Shown: positions 37,190-45,325 of the stretch, one piece after another | How positions within the stretch are numbered: the first letter of the stretch is position 1 | Layout of the letters: every line of letters begins with the position of its first letter | Assembly: GCF_014243345.1 (NCBI RefSeq) | Contig: NZ_JACLZF010000001.1 | Location: forward strand, 434,001-498,000 | Reading direction: 5' to 3' | DNA: 64,000 bases | DNA from: Robiginitalea sp. SC105 | GTDB taxonomy: Bacteria; Bacteroidota; Bacteroidia; Flavobacteriales; Flavobacteriaceae | Program-made: the position numbers and the translations under genes | The notes under the pieces: generated by a model | Database searches by the model: none | Seen by the model: the letters and a program-made list of their open reading frames with translations, nothing else | What the model was told of the DNA's origin: nothing

Positions 37190-37984
37190 TTATCGGTCCG
37201 CCTTGCGGTGTGAAAACAACCAGGGGAGGAGTTCCGGTTCCGCAAAGGCGTAATCCCAGCTGTTGTGGTTGACCCTGTCGTACAGGGTGAACCCGGGCCG
37301 GGCCCCGGCGTCGAAAAGGGCCTGCACCATATCCAGGGAATGTTCCGGGGCGATCACCTGGTCTACCGCCCCGTGGAAGATCCAGAGTGGGATCTTCCCG
37401 GCGTAACCACCGACAGTTTCCGGCACACCCGCCCCGCAGATGGGGATGGCTGCCGCAAAAACACCGGGCAGGCGGTGCAATAGTTCAAAGGTGCCCATCC
37501 CCCCCATCGAAAGCCCCATCACATAGATACGGTCCGCATCCACATAGGGGGCCTTCCGGTATTGTTCCAGTAGGTCCATCACCAGGCCCAGGGAGCGTGT
37601 GGGGCCCTTTTCGTAGTGGAATTCCAACCCGATTGGGTAGGAGGACCGGTCGAGGTCCACCTGGGCCCAGTAATCGCTTGCTGCGCACTGGGGGGCCAGT
37701 ACGATGGCCGGGAATGCACCGCGGTTGACCGGGGAGGTGAACAGGCCGCTCCCATGGGTGAGTTGCTTTTCGTTGTCCGATCCGCGTTCCCCTCCTCCGT
37801 GGAGGAACAGGATCAGCGGGTATTTCCGGGTGGCATCAAACCCCTCCGGCAGCAATTTACGGTAGGGAAGGGTGTCGGTCCCCTGGACAAAGGCCTCCCG
37901 GGAATAGGGGGAGGGCATCTGCGCCACCCCCTGGAAAGGGGCCGCCGCAAGGAGGATCAGGAAAAGGCATAGGCATCTCATCAT
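37190..37984 (-). CDS. Secreted alpha/beta-hydrolase (esterase/peptidase-like)
   Basis: A 264-residue exported hydrolase with a signal peptide (MRCLCLFLILLAAAPFQGVAQ). It has the oxyanion strand PLILFLHGGGERGSDN, nucleophile elbow GLSMGGMGTFEL near residue 165, Asp in IFHGAVDQVI near 215 and His in VNHNSWDYAF near 248. This resembles phospholipase/carboxylesterases and polyhydroxybutyrate-depolymerase-like proteins often found among polysaccharide-use genes. Two Met start the frame; the long upstream extension of the frame is not coding-like. Confidence 0.86.
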   Translation of the reverse strand: MMRCLCLFLILLAAAPFQGVAQMPSPYSREAFVQGTDTLPYRKLLPEGFDATRKYPLILFLHGGGERGSDNEKQLTHGSGLFTSPVNRGAFPAIVLAPQCAASDYWAQVDLDRSSYPIGLEFHYEKGPTRSLGLVMDLLEQYRKAPYVDADRIYVMGLSMGGMGTFELLHRLPGVFAAAIPICGAGVPETVGGYAGKIPLWIFHGAVDQVIAPEHSLDMVQALFDAGARPGFTLYDRVNHNSWDYAFAEPELLPWLFSHRKADR

Positions 37985-38066
37985 GTCAAAGGTGTTGGTG
38001 TACCCCTCCAAGATAAGGAAATACCCGCATATCGATCTGAATCGGGGTAGTGCCCGGGCCGGGCCG

Positions 38067-38480
38067 CTAGTGGGGGAGCTTGTCGCGTAACAACCCGTAG
38101 AACCAGGTGCCCAGCAGGGAGCCGGCAATCACCACCAGGATGGGCAGGAAGCCCGCCCCGACAAGCGTGAACATCGGGCCGGGACACGCCCCCGCAAGGG
38201 CCCACCCCAGACCGAAGATAAAGCCCCCGATCAGGTAGCGCGGGACGCTTTTCTCCTTGGGTTGGAAAATAATGGACTCCCCGTACACGGATTTGATCCG
38301 GAACCTTTTGATGGCCCAGACGATCAGGACGCCCAGCACCACGGCCGTGCCGATAATCCCGTACATATGGAAGGCGTCGAATTTGAACATTTCGTAGATC
38401 CGGAACCAGGAGGCGGCTTCGGATTTAAACATGGTGATCCCGAAGAACACCCCGATCAGCAAATAGATGAAACTGCGCAT
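38067..38480 (-). CDS. YeeE/YedE-type sulfur transporter, second half
   Basis: A 137-residue membrane protein (about four segments) matching the C-terminal half of YeeE/YedE (TsuA-like) transporters, which take up thiosulfate or other sulfane sulfur through a line of cysteines. The signature WALAGACPGPMFTLVGAG near residue 95 carries the conserved Cys. It starts two bases after the partner gene ends, so the two halves form one operon and presumably one transporter. Confidence 0.88.
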   Translation of the reverse strand: MRSFIYLLIGVFFGITMFKSEAASWFRIYEMFKFDAFHMYGIIGTAVVLGVLIVWAIKRFRIKSVYGESIIFQPKEKSVPRYLIGGFIFGLGWALAGACPGPMFTLVGAGFLPILVVIAGSLLGTWFYGLLRDKLPH

Positions 38481-38482
38481 GG

Positions 38483-39040
38483 TTAAAATATTAAGGGGAA
38501 GAGGAAATAAATCATGAGCATCCCGCCGGCAAAGAACCCGATAACGGCCAGCAGGGAGGGCCACTGCAGGTTGCTGAGGCCGGAAATGGCGTGCCCGGAG
38601 GTACACCCCCCCGCATACCGGGCCCCGAAGCCAACCATCAGCCCGCCAAGGGCCAGCAGGATCAGTGATTTGGGGTTGGTGAACTGTTCCATGGAATAGA
38701 GCTCATCGGGCAGGTAGGCCCCGCCGGCACTTTCAAACCCGAGCGATTGCAATTCCGCAACCGTATCCGGGTTGATCTGCACGGCCGCATCCGCGGTCAG
38801 GAAATTCGCCGCTATAAAACCGCCGATCACGGCCCCTAGCATTACCAGGAGGTTCCATTTCTGGGCAGCCCAGTCGAAGCGGAAAAATTCCGAACTGCGG
38901 TCGGCTCCGCACATGGTGCATAGTGTCCGCAGGTTGGAGGACATCCCGAAGTTTTTGCCAACCAGCAGCAATACCAGCATGACCAGGGCAATTGCAGCCC
39001 CGGAAACGTACCAGGGCCAGGGTTCATAGATCCATTCCAT
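38483..39040 (-). CDS. YeeE/YedE-type sulfur transporter, first half
   Basis: A 185-residue membrane protein with about five segments, the N-terminal half of a split YeeE/YedE. The conserved [16 protein letters not shown] near residue 145 contains the transport Cys. An extra cytoplasmic or periplasmic [13 protein letters not shown] near residue 42 has a CxxC pair that could carry sulfane sulfur (inference). Upstream lie a -7 box and a Crp-type palindrome at activating distance, so the pair is probably induced with the rest of the sulfur island. Confidence 0.9.
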   Translation of the reverse strand: MEWIYEPWPWYVSGAAIALVMLVLLLVGKNFGMSSNLRTLCTMCGADRSSEFFRFDWAAQKWNLLVMLGAVIGGFIAANFLTADAAVQINPDTVAELQSLGFESAGGAYLPDELYSMEQFTNPKSLILLALGGLMVGFGARYAGGCTSGHAISGLSNLQWPSLLAVIGFFAGGMLMIYFLFPLIF

Positions 39041-39085
39041 TCGTATGTGTTTTTGGTTTCAATTTTTTTCTTGTTTCAAACGGGG

Positions 39086-39093
39086 CAAAAGTA
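39086..39093 (-). promoter_or_regulatory. -7 element of the yeeE pair
   Basis: Minus strand TACTTTTG. Its TA is 29.5 bp from the centre of the palindrome at 39114-39131. There is no good -33 box, as expected if an activator sits there. Confidence 0.68.
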
Positions 39094-39113
39094 CGCTGCC
39101 GGGACCGGCTATG

Positions 39114-39131
39114 CGGTAACCCAGGTTACAC
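39114..39131. promoter_or_regulatory. Crp/Fnr-type palindrome before the yeeE pair
   Basis: GTAAC-CCAG-GTTAC core (39116-39129) within an 18-bp frame that matches ATGTAAC-N4-GTTACAT at 11 of 14 arm positions. It lies between the sqr stop and the yeeE promoter. The proposed binder is the regulator at 47047-47679. Confidence 0.65.
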
Positions 39132-39149
39132 TCTTGCAGGGCCAGGGAT

Positions 39150-40397
39150 TCAGACTTCCTTGCCTTTCATCATTTTGTTCCAGTAAAGGTAGGGAAGCCC
39201 ATACTTTTTCAGCATCCAGAGCCTCCATGATTCTTTGGAGGAGTCCGTAATGAACATTTGTTTCAGTTTCGGGTCCGGGGTAAAGTTGTTGTCGTAGTCA
39301 AATTCGGCCAGGACCATTTTCCCGTAATCGGTGACCAGCGGACAGGAGGAGTACCCGTTGTAGGTCTTGTAGCCCAGGCCCTGCTGGGCCATCAGCCGAT
39401 TGATGTTTTCGATCACCACGGGTACCTGTTTGCGGACCGCTGCCCCGGTCTTCGCAGTCGGCAGGCCGGCCACATCGCCCAGGCTGAAAACATTCGGGTA
39501 CTTCTTGTGTTGCAGGGTATGCGCATCCACATCCACCCATCCGGACTCGTTGACCAGCGGGGAGTTCCGGACACAGTCCGGTGCCACCGACGGGGGTGCC
39601 GTATGCAGCATATCGTAATGGATGCCGGTCAGGTTGCCATCCGTCTCCGTTTTGATATCCTTGTGGTTGTATTCCTTCATGTGGTCCGCGAACTCATACC
39701 AGGCAATCCGGTTGGCCCCATCGATCCTGACGAGCTTGTAACCAAAACGCAGGTTGATATCTTTGCGGTCCACGACTTCCATCAGGGTCTTTTTGATTTC
39801 AGGGACCCCGAAAATGACCGTCCCCGGTGTCGCAAATACCACCTGGGTCTTGTCGCGGACCCCGGCTTTCCGGAAATAACTCTCGGCCAGGTACATGATT
39901 TTCTGAGGGGCCCCGCCGCATTTGATGGGCGTGGTGGGCTGGGTGAACAGGGCAGTACCGCCCTTGAAATTCTTCAGGACTTCCCAGGTGTGCTCCGGGT
40001 CCGTATAGTTGCTGCAGACCACATCCTTGTCGAGGATTTCTGCCAGGCCCGGCGTCAGGCTCAGGTCGTAGACCAGGCCGGGTGCGACCACCAGGTAATC
40101 ATAGGTGTATTTGGCGCCGGAATCCGTCTTGACGGAATTGTTGGCCGGGTCAAAAGATGCCGCCGGTTCCTGTATCCAGGTTACCCCTTTGGGCATAACC
40201 GATGCCATGGGGCGGGCCGTCTTCTCGTAGGAATAGGTGCCAGCCCCGACCAGCGTCCAGGCTGGTTGGTAATAGTGGGTTTTGGCGGGTTCCACCAGGC
40301 CGATTTTCAGTTTTTTATCGGATCGCAGAAGGGTTGCTGCCGTCATGATCCCTGCGGTACCTCCCCCGATGATCAGAATTTCAAAATGCGTGTCCAT
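39150..40397 (-). CDS. sqr: Sulfide:quinone oxidoreductase, type II-like
   Basis: A 415-residue flavoprotein that oxidises sulfide to sulfane sulfur and passes electrons to quinone at the membrane. FAD motif IIGGGTAGIMTAATLL at the N-terminus, then HYYQPAWTLVGAG, the first redox Cys in TTPIKCGGAPQK near residue 160 and the second in YSSCPLVTDYGKMVLAEFDY near 350, as in the human SQOR group. The amphipathic C-terminus (SWRLWMLKKYGLPYLYWNKM) fits a membrane anchor. The frame is open upstream, but ATG 40395-40397 gives the FAD motif its normal distance. A Crp-type palindrome lies 47-64 bases upstream. Confidence 0.93.
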   Translation of the reverse strand: MDTHFEILIIGGGTAGIMTAATLLRSDKKLKIGLVEPAKTHYYQPAWTLVGAGTYSYEKTARPMASVMPKGVTWIQEPAASFDPANNSVKTDSGAKYTYDYLVVAPGLVYDLSLTPGLAEILDKDVVCSNYTDPEHTWEVLKNFKGGTALFTQPTTPIKCGGAPQKIMYLAESYFRKAGVRDKTQVVFATPGTVIFGVPEIKKTLMEVVDRKDINLRFGYKLVRIDGANRIAWYEFADHMKEYNHKDIKTETDGNLTGIHYDMLHTAPPSVAPDCVRNSPLVNESGWVDVDAHTLQHKKYPNVFSLGDVAGLPTAKTGAAVRKQVPVVIENINRLMAQQGLGYKTYNGYSSCPLVTDYGKMVLAEFDYDNNFTPDPKLKQMFITDSSKESWRLWMLKKYGLPYLYWNKMMKGKEV

Positions 40398-40443
40398 ATC
40401 GAACGGTTTTATACTGCAAGTTACCGTTTTATCGGGCAGGGTT

Positions 40444-40461
40444 ATGTAACCCCTGTTACAT
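40444..40461. promoter_or_regulatory. Crp/Fnr-type palindrome between sqr and sorA
   Basis: ATGTAAC-CCCT-GTTACAT, a perfect 7-bp-arm palindrome and the best of the four copies. On the sqr side a weak -7 element TAACTTGC (minus strand, 40423-40416) lies at 29.5 bp from its centre. On the sorA side it would be near -70. Confidence 0.75.
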
Positions 40462-40509
40462 TCTCTTTCAAATCCATGGCCCCGTATCACAGGGTCCCGG
40501 ATACTATTG

Positions 40510-40517
40510 TAACTTTG
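40510..40517 (+). promoter_or_regulatory. -7 element for the sorA-sorB unit
   Basis: TAACTTTG, a perfect TAnnTTTG, 57 bases before the sorA ATG. It overlaps a degenerate half-palindrome GTAAC-TTTG-GTTGC (40509-40522), which might be a second, weaker binding site. Confidence 0.6.
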
Positions 40518-40574
40518 GTTGCGGTCCCTGTTTCCTTAAAAGTGTAAGTTTAGGGGCTGAACAAATGCACGCAC

Positions 40575-41795
40575 ATGGAAAGACGAAAATTCGTGGGCCG
40601 TTCGGCCCTGCTTTCTCTGGGCAGTTTGCTGGGTGCAGAAATCGTATTCGGTAACCGGCTGCCGGAAGGGCTTTCGCTGCTGGGGCTCCAGGATCCCGAC
40701 CCTTTTGCCCTCTTCGACAAGGACCCCGAGATGGTGGTCCTCAACAGCAGGCCCTGGAACATGGAAGCACAGGCGCACCTGCTGGACGACCCCGTCACCC
40801 CCAATAAATACATGTTTATCCGGAACAACGGCCTGATCCCCGAAAAGCCCGACCCCACCAAATGGCAGCTCACCATCGACGGGGAGGCGGCCCGACAGGT
40901 GAAATCCTACAGCCTGGAAGACCTGAAAAAGAAATTCCGCCCACACACCTACCGGCTTACCCTGGAATGCGGGGGCAACGGACGGAGCGAATTCAACCCG
41001 CCGGCGTCGGGGAACCAGTGGACCGTCGGGGCGGTGTCCTGCGCGTCCTGGACCGGGGTCCGGCTCAGGGACCTGCTGGAAGATGCCGGCTACACCACAA
41101 ACGCGGTGTACATCGGTTACCACGCAGCGGACCGCCACCTCAGCGGGGACCCCGGCAAGGAACCCATTTCCCGTGGGGTCCCCATGGAAAAGGCCCTGCA
41201 GGATGAAACCCTGGTCGCCTACCAGATGAACGGGAAAGACATCCCCATGGCCCACGGGTACCCCTTGCGGCTGGTGGCCGGCGGCTGGCCGGCCTCCGCC
41301 TCCGGAAAATGGATCACCCGGCTGAGTATCCGCGACCGGGTACACGACGGGGCCAAGATGACCGGCGACTCCTACCGGGTACCCTGCGAACCGGTAGCCC
41401 CGGGGACCAAGGTGGCCGATTCGGACATGTGCATCATCGAATCCATGCCGGTAAAATCCCTGATCACCTACCCGAAGACCGGGGCCACCCTGCCCCTGGG
41501 CAGCAGCCTGCCGTTCCGGGGCCATGCATGGGCCGGGGAACTCCGGGTGGCCCGGGTGAAGTATTCCATAGACTTTGGCAGTACCTGGGAGGACTGCTCC
41601 CTGGAGGCCCCCGCCAACCGGCTTGCCTGGCAGCGGTTCAGCGGGGAGGTGAGGTTCCCGCAAAAAGGGTATTACGAACTCTGGGCCCGTGCCGAAGACA
41701 GTGAGGGAAAGGCCCAGCCCATGGTGCTCCCGGGCTGGAACCCCAAAGGGTACCTGAACAATGCCTGCCACCGCATCGCCCTAAAAATCACCTGA
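40575..41795 (+). CDS. Sulfite dehydrogenase, molybdopterin subunit (SorA-like)
   Basis: A 406-residue sulfite-oxidase-family protein that oxidises sulfite to sulfate. The N-terminus MERRKFVGRSALLSLGSLLG is a Tat-like signal, predicting periplasmic export of the folded molybdoenzyme. The Mo-binding Cys is in LTLECGGNGRSEF near residue 136, followed by SWTGVRLRDLLE; substrate Arg candidates are RLVAGGWPASAS. The C-terminal dimerisation domain (PKTGATLPLGSSLPFRGHAWAG to GYYELWARAED) is complete. It overlaps the cytochrome gene by one base (TGATG), as in sorAB-type pairs. Confidence 0.9.
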   Translation: MERRKFVGRSALLSLGSLLGAEIVFGNRLPEGLSLLGLQDPDPFALFDKDPEMVVLNSRPWNMEAQAHLLDDPVTPNKYMFIRNNGLIPEKPDPTKWQLTIDGEAARQVKSYSLEDLKKKFRPHTYRLTLECGGNGRSEFNPPASGNQWTVGAVSCASWTGVRLRDLLEDAGYTTNAVYIGYHAADRHLSGDPGKEPISRGVPMEKALQDETLVAYQMNGKDIPMAHGYPLRLVAGGWPASASGKWITRLSIRDRVHDGAKMTGDSYRVPCEPVAPGTKVADSDMCIIESMPVKSLITYPKTGATLPLGSSLPFRGHAWAGELRVARVKYSIDFGSTWEDCSLEAPANRLAWQRFSGEVRFPQKGYYELWARAEDSEGKAQPMVLPGWNPKGYLNNACHRIALKIT

Positions 41796-42256
41796 TGGAA
41801 GGGAAGGGAAAAACCGGGAAATGGGGCAGCCTTTGGAAAGGGTTGCTTGGGGTTGGGTTGGTGCTAGCCCTGGCGGCTTTCATCTGGTACCGCAGCGGTT
41901 TGCCGGTCCAGGATTCGGGGGACCCGTTGCCGGTACCTGCGGATTCCGTACAGGCGTCCCCTGAGGGAATTTCGGGCGGGATCCACGTGCAGACCGGCTT
42001 CAGGGCGGGGGAAGGACTCCCGGTGGTCATCAGCAACTGCACCCCCTGCCATTCGGCCGAACTGGTCACCCAGAACCGGATGACCCGGGAGGGGTGGGAA
42101 AGCACCATCCGCTGGATGCAGGAAACCCAGAACCTTTGGGAACTGGGCGATAACGAGGCAGTCATCCTGGATTACCTGGCAACCTATTACGCCCCGGAAG
42201 AGAAGGGACGCAGGCAAAACCTGGAAAACATCGAATGGTATGAACTTGAACCCTGA
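41795..42256 (+). CDS. Membrane-anchored cytochrome c subunit (SorB-like)
   Basis: A 153-residue protein with one N-terminal membrane segment (LLGVGLVLALAAFIWY) and a single haem c site NCTPCHSAEL near residues 80-89. Downstream Met candidates for the sixth ligand are in NRMTREGW and IRWMQET; the latter spacing is the commoner one in such small cytochromes. Beginning inside the stop of the molybdopterin subunit, it is the likely electron acceptor for sulfite oxidation. Related small cytochromes accompany sulfite-oxidase-like genes in many proteobacteria. Confidence 0.87.
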   Translation: MEGKGKTGKWGSLWKGLLGVGLVLALAAFIWYRSGLPVQDSGDPLPVPADSVQASPEGISGGIHVQTGFRAGEGLPVVISNCTPCHSAELVTQNRMTREGWESTIRWMQETQNLWELGDNEAVILDYLATYYAPEEKGRRQNLENIEWYELEP

Positions 42257-42259
42257 ACC

Positions 42260-43162
42260 ATGGAGGCGTACGTAGAGGCTTTCTGGAATGCCCTGACCGG
42301 GACCGTGAACTGGACCTGGAAATCCATCCTGTTCCAGGTGCCCTGGTACACGAATTATTTCTGGGGGCTCATTGCCATATCCCTGGTGGTCTGGCTGTTG
42401 GAAATCCTGTTCCCCTGGCGGCGGGAACAGGGCATCTTCCGCAAGGATTTCTGGCTGGATGTCGGCTATATGTTCTTCAACTTCTTCCTGTTCGCCATCG
42501 CCATCAGCGGGTTCTACCGCCTCCTGCAGGTCCTGTTCACGGATCTGGGAATCCGGCCGGACAGCCTGGCGCTGATCGATATGGGCGGCTGGCCCGGGTG
42601 GTTGCAGCTCCTGGTGTTTTTCGTCATCCTGGATTTCGTGCAGTGGTTCACCCACATCCTGCTCCACAAGTACCCCGTATTCTGGCAATACCACAAGGTG
42701 CACCACAGCGTCAAGGAAATGGGGTTTGCCGCCCACCTGCGGTACCACTGGATGGAAAACATCCTTTATAAGCCCCTGAAAACCTTCGGGGTGATGCTCA
42801 TCGGGGGCTTTGAACCCGAACAGGCGTATATCGTTCATTTTGCGGCCATCGCCATCGGCCACCTGAACCACGCAAACATCAAACTCACCTGGGGGCCGCT
42901 GAAATACCTGCTCAACAACCCGGTGATGCACCTCTACCACCATGCCTACCGCCTGCCCGAGGGGCGGTACGGGGTGAATTTCGGCATCAGCCTGAGCCTG
43001 TGGGATTACCTCTTCGGCACCAATTATATCCCGGAGGAAAGCGGCACCATACAACTTGGCTTTGAGGGTGACGAGGACTTCCCGAAAGACTTTATCCACC
43101 AGAACCTCTACGGGTTCGGGCGCAGGCGGGAAAAAGGAGAAAAAGGAAGGATGCAGCCCTAG
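42260..43162 (+). CDS. Sterol desaturase / fatty-acid hydroxylase family protein
   Basis: A 300-residue membrane di-iron protein. The His-box set of the family is complete: HILLH near residue 130, HKVHHS near 145, and HLYHHAYR near 225, with an HANIK stretch between. Hydrophobic segments lie at about 30-50, 70-95, 115-135 and 180-205. Such enzymes hydroxylate or desaturate lipids with O2. It starts three bases after the cytochrome stop, so it is cotranscribed with the sulfite dehydrogenase, an unexpected partner. Substrate unknown. Confidence 0.88.
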   Translation: MEAYVEAFWNALTGTVNWTWKSILFQVPWYTNYFWGLIAISLVVWLLEILFPWRREQGIFRKDFWLDVGYMFFNFFLFAIAISGFYRLLQVLFTDLGIRPDSLALIDMGGWPGWLQLLVFFVILDFVQWFTHILLHKYPVFWQYHKVHHSVKEMGFAAHLRYHWMENILYKPLKTFGVMLIGGFEPEQAYIVHFAAIAIGHLNHANIKLTWGPLKYLLNNPVMHLYHHAYRLPEGRYGVNFGISLSLWDYLFGTNYIPEESGTIQLGFEGDEDFPKDFIHQNLYGFGRRREKGEKGRMQP

Positions 43163-43166
43163 GTTT

Positions 43167-43661
43167 TCAGTAGACTTTTTCACCCCGCTTTAACCAGCGG
43201 CCCCAGGACTTGTTGAAGGCATGGATACGGTCCGTGGGCCCGTCCCTGTCCACAAGGGGCCCGCCCTGGTTCACCCATTCAAATATGCCCCCGTAAAGGT
43301 TGGACACCCGGGTGAAACCGGCCTCCAAAAGCGCTTCGGATACTTTTTCGCTCCGGTAGCCCACCGAACAGTATACCACCACCGGCCGGTCCTTTGGGAT
43401 GGAGGAGACCCGTTCCAGGCTGAAATCGTCGTACCCTACCCAATAAGCCCCGGGTACGTGGCTTACCGAGAATTCCTCCAGGCTGCGGGCATCCAGGAAA
43501 ACCGCGGAATCCATTGCCCGGGCCTCCGGCACCGTGGCTTCCGGCACCGAATGAGACAGCAACCCTTCCAGCCGGTCGTCATAGGCGGCACTCCCGACCC
43601 GTTGCTGGGATACAGCCGAAGTCAGGATGATCAGGAACGCCAGGAAGACCCCTAAGCGCAT
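43167..43661 (-). CDS. Exported single-domain rhodanese
   Basis: A 164-residue sulfurtransferase with a signal peptide (MRLGVFLAFLIILTSAVSQ). The rhodanese domain covers about residues 40-140: VFLDARSLEEFSVSHVPGA and the active loop VYCSVGYRSEKVS with the persulfide-forming Cys in a six-residue loop. So it should act in the periplasm on thiosulfate or persulfides. An alternative Met lies ten codons upstream. It lies 172 bases downstream of the CstB-like gene and probably belongs to its unit; it converges with the sterol-desaturase gene four bases apart. Confidence 0.88.
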   Translation of the reverse strand: MRLGVFLAFLIILTSAVSQQRVGSAAYDDRLEGLLSHSVPEATVPEARAMDSAVFLDARSLEEFSVSHVPGAYWVGYDDFSLERVSSIPKDRPVVVYCSVGYRSEKVSEALLEAGFTRVSNLYGGIFEWVNQGGPLVDRDGPTDRIHAFNKSWGRWLKRGEKVY

Positions 43662-43727
43662 GATACGTGTTGAACGGTATTTCTGGTACATATCGATTGG
43701 GTTGCCCGCTGCAGCCGGGCCGCTGCC

Positions 43728-43752
43728 GGGCCCCGGTTAGTACCCGGGGCCC
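43728..43752. repeat. GC-rich intercistronic hairpin between cstB-like and rhodanese genes
   Basis: GGGCCCCGG (43728-43736), a seven-base loop, CCGGGGCCC (43744-43752): perfect 9-bp arms of only G and C. No T run follows on either strand, so it is not a classic terminator; it may stall polymerase, protect mRNA or lower rhodanese expression. Confidence 0.7.
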
Positions 43753-43833
43753 TGCGCCCTCTGCGGGGTCTCCGCCGGAGCCAACCGGGGAGCCGCAGAT
43801 CGGGAACCGGACTTGCGCCCGGGGCTCCGTTTG

Positions 43834-45252
43834 TTACAGCAGTGTCGTAGGGCAAATATATTCAGTCTTTGGGAGGGAACTTTCCTTTAAGGCGTCAAAT
43901 CCGCCCACGACATCCGTAAAATTGTTCCACCCCCGCTGTTTCAGGATGGAGGAAGCAATCATGCTGCGGTATCCCCCAGCGCAATGCAGCACAAAGGGTT
44001 TGTCTTTGGGGAATTCTGCCAGGTGGTCATTGATTCCTTTCAAAGGGATATTCACTGCATCCACCAGGTGCTCCGAATCGTATTCGCTCTGTTTGCGCAC
44101 GTCGATGATCAGGGGGGTATCCCCCTTGTCCACCAGGTCTTCCAGTTCCTTGACCGTTATCCGCCCCGTGGTTTCTACCTCTCGGCCGGCCTGCTTCCAG
44201 GCTTCAAACCCGCCTTTGAGGTATCCCAACGTGTTGTCATAGCCCACCCGGGAGAGGCGGGTAACCGCTTCCTCTTCCTTCCCGGGTTCCGCAACCAGGA
44301 GGATGGGGTGCTTCACATCCGGGATGAGCTCGCCCACCCAGGGCGCAAAATCCCCACCAAGCCCGATATTGATGCTGTTCGGGATAAACCCTTTTGCAAA
44401 AACCGCTGCATCCCGGGTATCCAGGACCAGGGCCCCGGTTTCATTCGCCGCCGCTTCAAAGGCTTCCGGGCCAAGTGCCCGCGTACCCCGCTCCATCACC
44501 TGGTCCAGGGACTCGTACCCCCGGATGTTCATCAGTACATTCTGCGGGAAATACCCGGGGGGCGCGGTGAGACCGGTGAGCAACTCCTCGATGAATTCCT
44601 CCCGGGTCATATCGGCACGGAGTGCATAGTTGACCTCCTTCTGGTGGCCCAGGGTGTCCGTGGTTTCCTTGCTCATCATTTTCCCGCAGGCCGATCCCGC
44701 CCCGTGGTTCGGGTAAACGATCAGGTGGTCCGGGAGCGGCATGATCTTGTTCCGGAGCGAATCATACAGGTGGGAGGCCAGTTTTTCCTCGGTCAGTTCC
44801 GACACGACGTGCTGCGCCAGGTCGGGGCGCCCCACGTCCCCTATAAACAGGGTGTCCCCGGTAATGATGCCGTGTTCCCTCCCCTTCTCGTCGATCAGGA
44901 GGTAGGTGGTGCTTTCCATGGTATGGCCGGGGGTATGGATGACCTTCACCTTGTAATCCCCGATTTCAAATACCTGTCCGTCTGCTGCCACCAGGGCTTC
45001 GTATCCCGGTTTTGCATTCGGGCCAAAAACAATTTCGGCCCCTGTTTTCTTGCGCAGGTCCAGGTGCCCGCTGACAAAGTCGGCATGGAAGTGGGTTTCA
45101 AAGACGTATTTGATCCTGGCGTGGTCCTTTTTGGCCCGGTCGATGTAGGGCTGTACCTCCCGCAGCGGGTCAAAGACGGCCGCCTCGCCCCTGCTTTCGA
45201 TGTAGTAGGCTGCATGCGCCAGGCAGCCGGTATAAATTTGTTCAACTTTCAT
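43834..45252 (-). CDS. CstB-like persulfide dioxygenase-sulfurtransferase
   Basis: A 472-residue three-domain fusion. Residues 1-245 are a metallo-beta-lactamase fold of the ETHE1/CstB type, with metal ligands in ETHFHADFVSGH near residue 57, VIHTPGHTMEST near 115 and the Asp in GDTLFIGDVGRPD near 140. Residues 265-360 are a rhodanese domain lacking the catalytic Cys (the loop reads LLVAEPGKEE), residues 370-465 an active one with LHCAGGYRSM. This is the layout of Staphylococcus CstB, which oxidises persulfides to sulfite or thiosulfate. The ATG at 45250-45252 starts the family block MKVEQIYTGCLAHAAYYI; the longer frame upstream is antisense-like. A Crp-type palindrome lies upstream. Confidence 0.9.
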   Translation of the reverse strand: MKVEQIYTGCLAHAAYYIESRGEAAVFDPLREVQPYIDRAKKDHARIKYVFETHFHADFVSGHLDLRKKTGAEIVFGPNAKPGYEALVAADGQVFEIGDYKVKVIHTPGHTMESTTYLLIDEKGREHGIITGDTLFIGDVGRPDLAQHVVSELTEEKLASHLYDSLRNKIMPLPDHLIVYPNHGAGSACGKMMSKETTDTLGHQKEVNYALRADMTREEFIEELLTGLTAPPGYFPQNVLMNIRGYESLDQVMERGTRALGPEAFEAAANETGALVLDTRDAAVFAKGFIPNSINIGLGGDFAPWVGELIPDVKHPILLVAEPGKEEEAVTRLSRVGYDNTLGYLKGGFEAWKQAGREVETTGRITVKELEDLVDKGDTPLIIDVRKQSEYDSEHLVDAVNIPLKGINDHLAEFPKDKPFVLHCAGGYRSMIASSILKQRGWNNFTDVVGGFDALKESSLPKTEYICPTTLL

Positions 45253-45279
45253 GGCTAATCCCGATTTTAGGTTTAACAC

Positions 45280-45287
45280 GAAAGATA
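45280..45287 (-). promoter_or_regulatory. -7 element of the cstB-like gene
   Basis: Minus strand TATCTTTC, one mismatch from TAnnTTTG. Its TA is 29.5 bp from the centre of the palindrome at 45308-45325. Confidence 0.6.
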
Positions 45288-45307
45288 AAAAACGCGTGCC
45301 GGAAGTA

Positions 45308-45325
45308 CAGTTACCTTTGTTACAT
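45308..45325. promoter_or_regulatory. Crp/Fnr-type palindrome before the cstB-like gene
   Basis: CAGTTAC-CTTT-GTTACAT. The right arm is perfect, the left arm matches at four of seven positions. It overlaps the stop codon of the upstream SulP gene, showing the cstB-like gene can be controlled separately from it. Confidence 0.6.

Noticed and set aside
45312-45319. Plus-strand TACCTTTG inside the cstB palindrome
   Set aside because: No plus-strand gene begins nearby; it is a by-product of the palindrome sequence.
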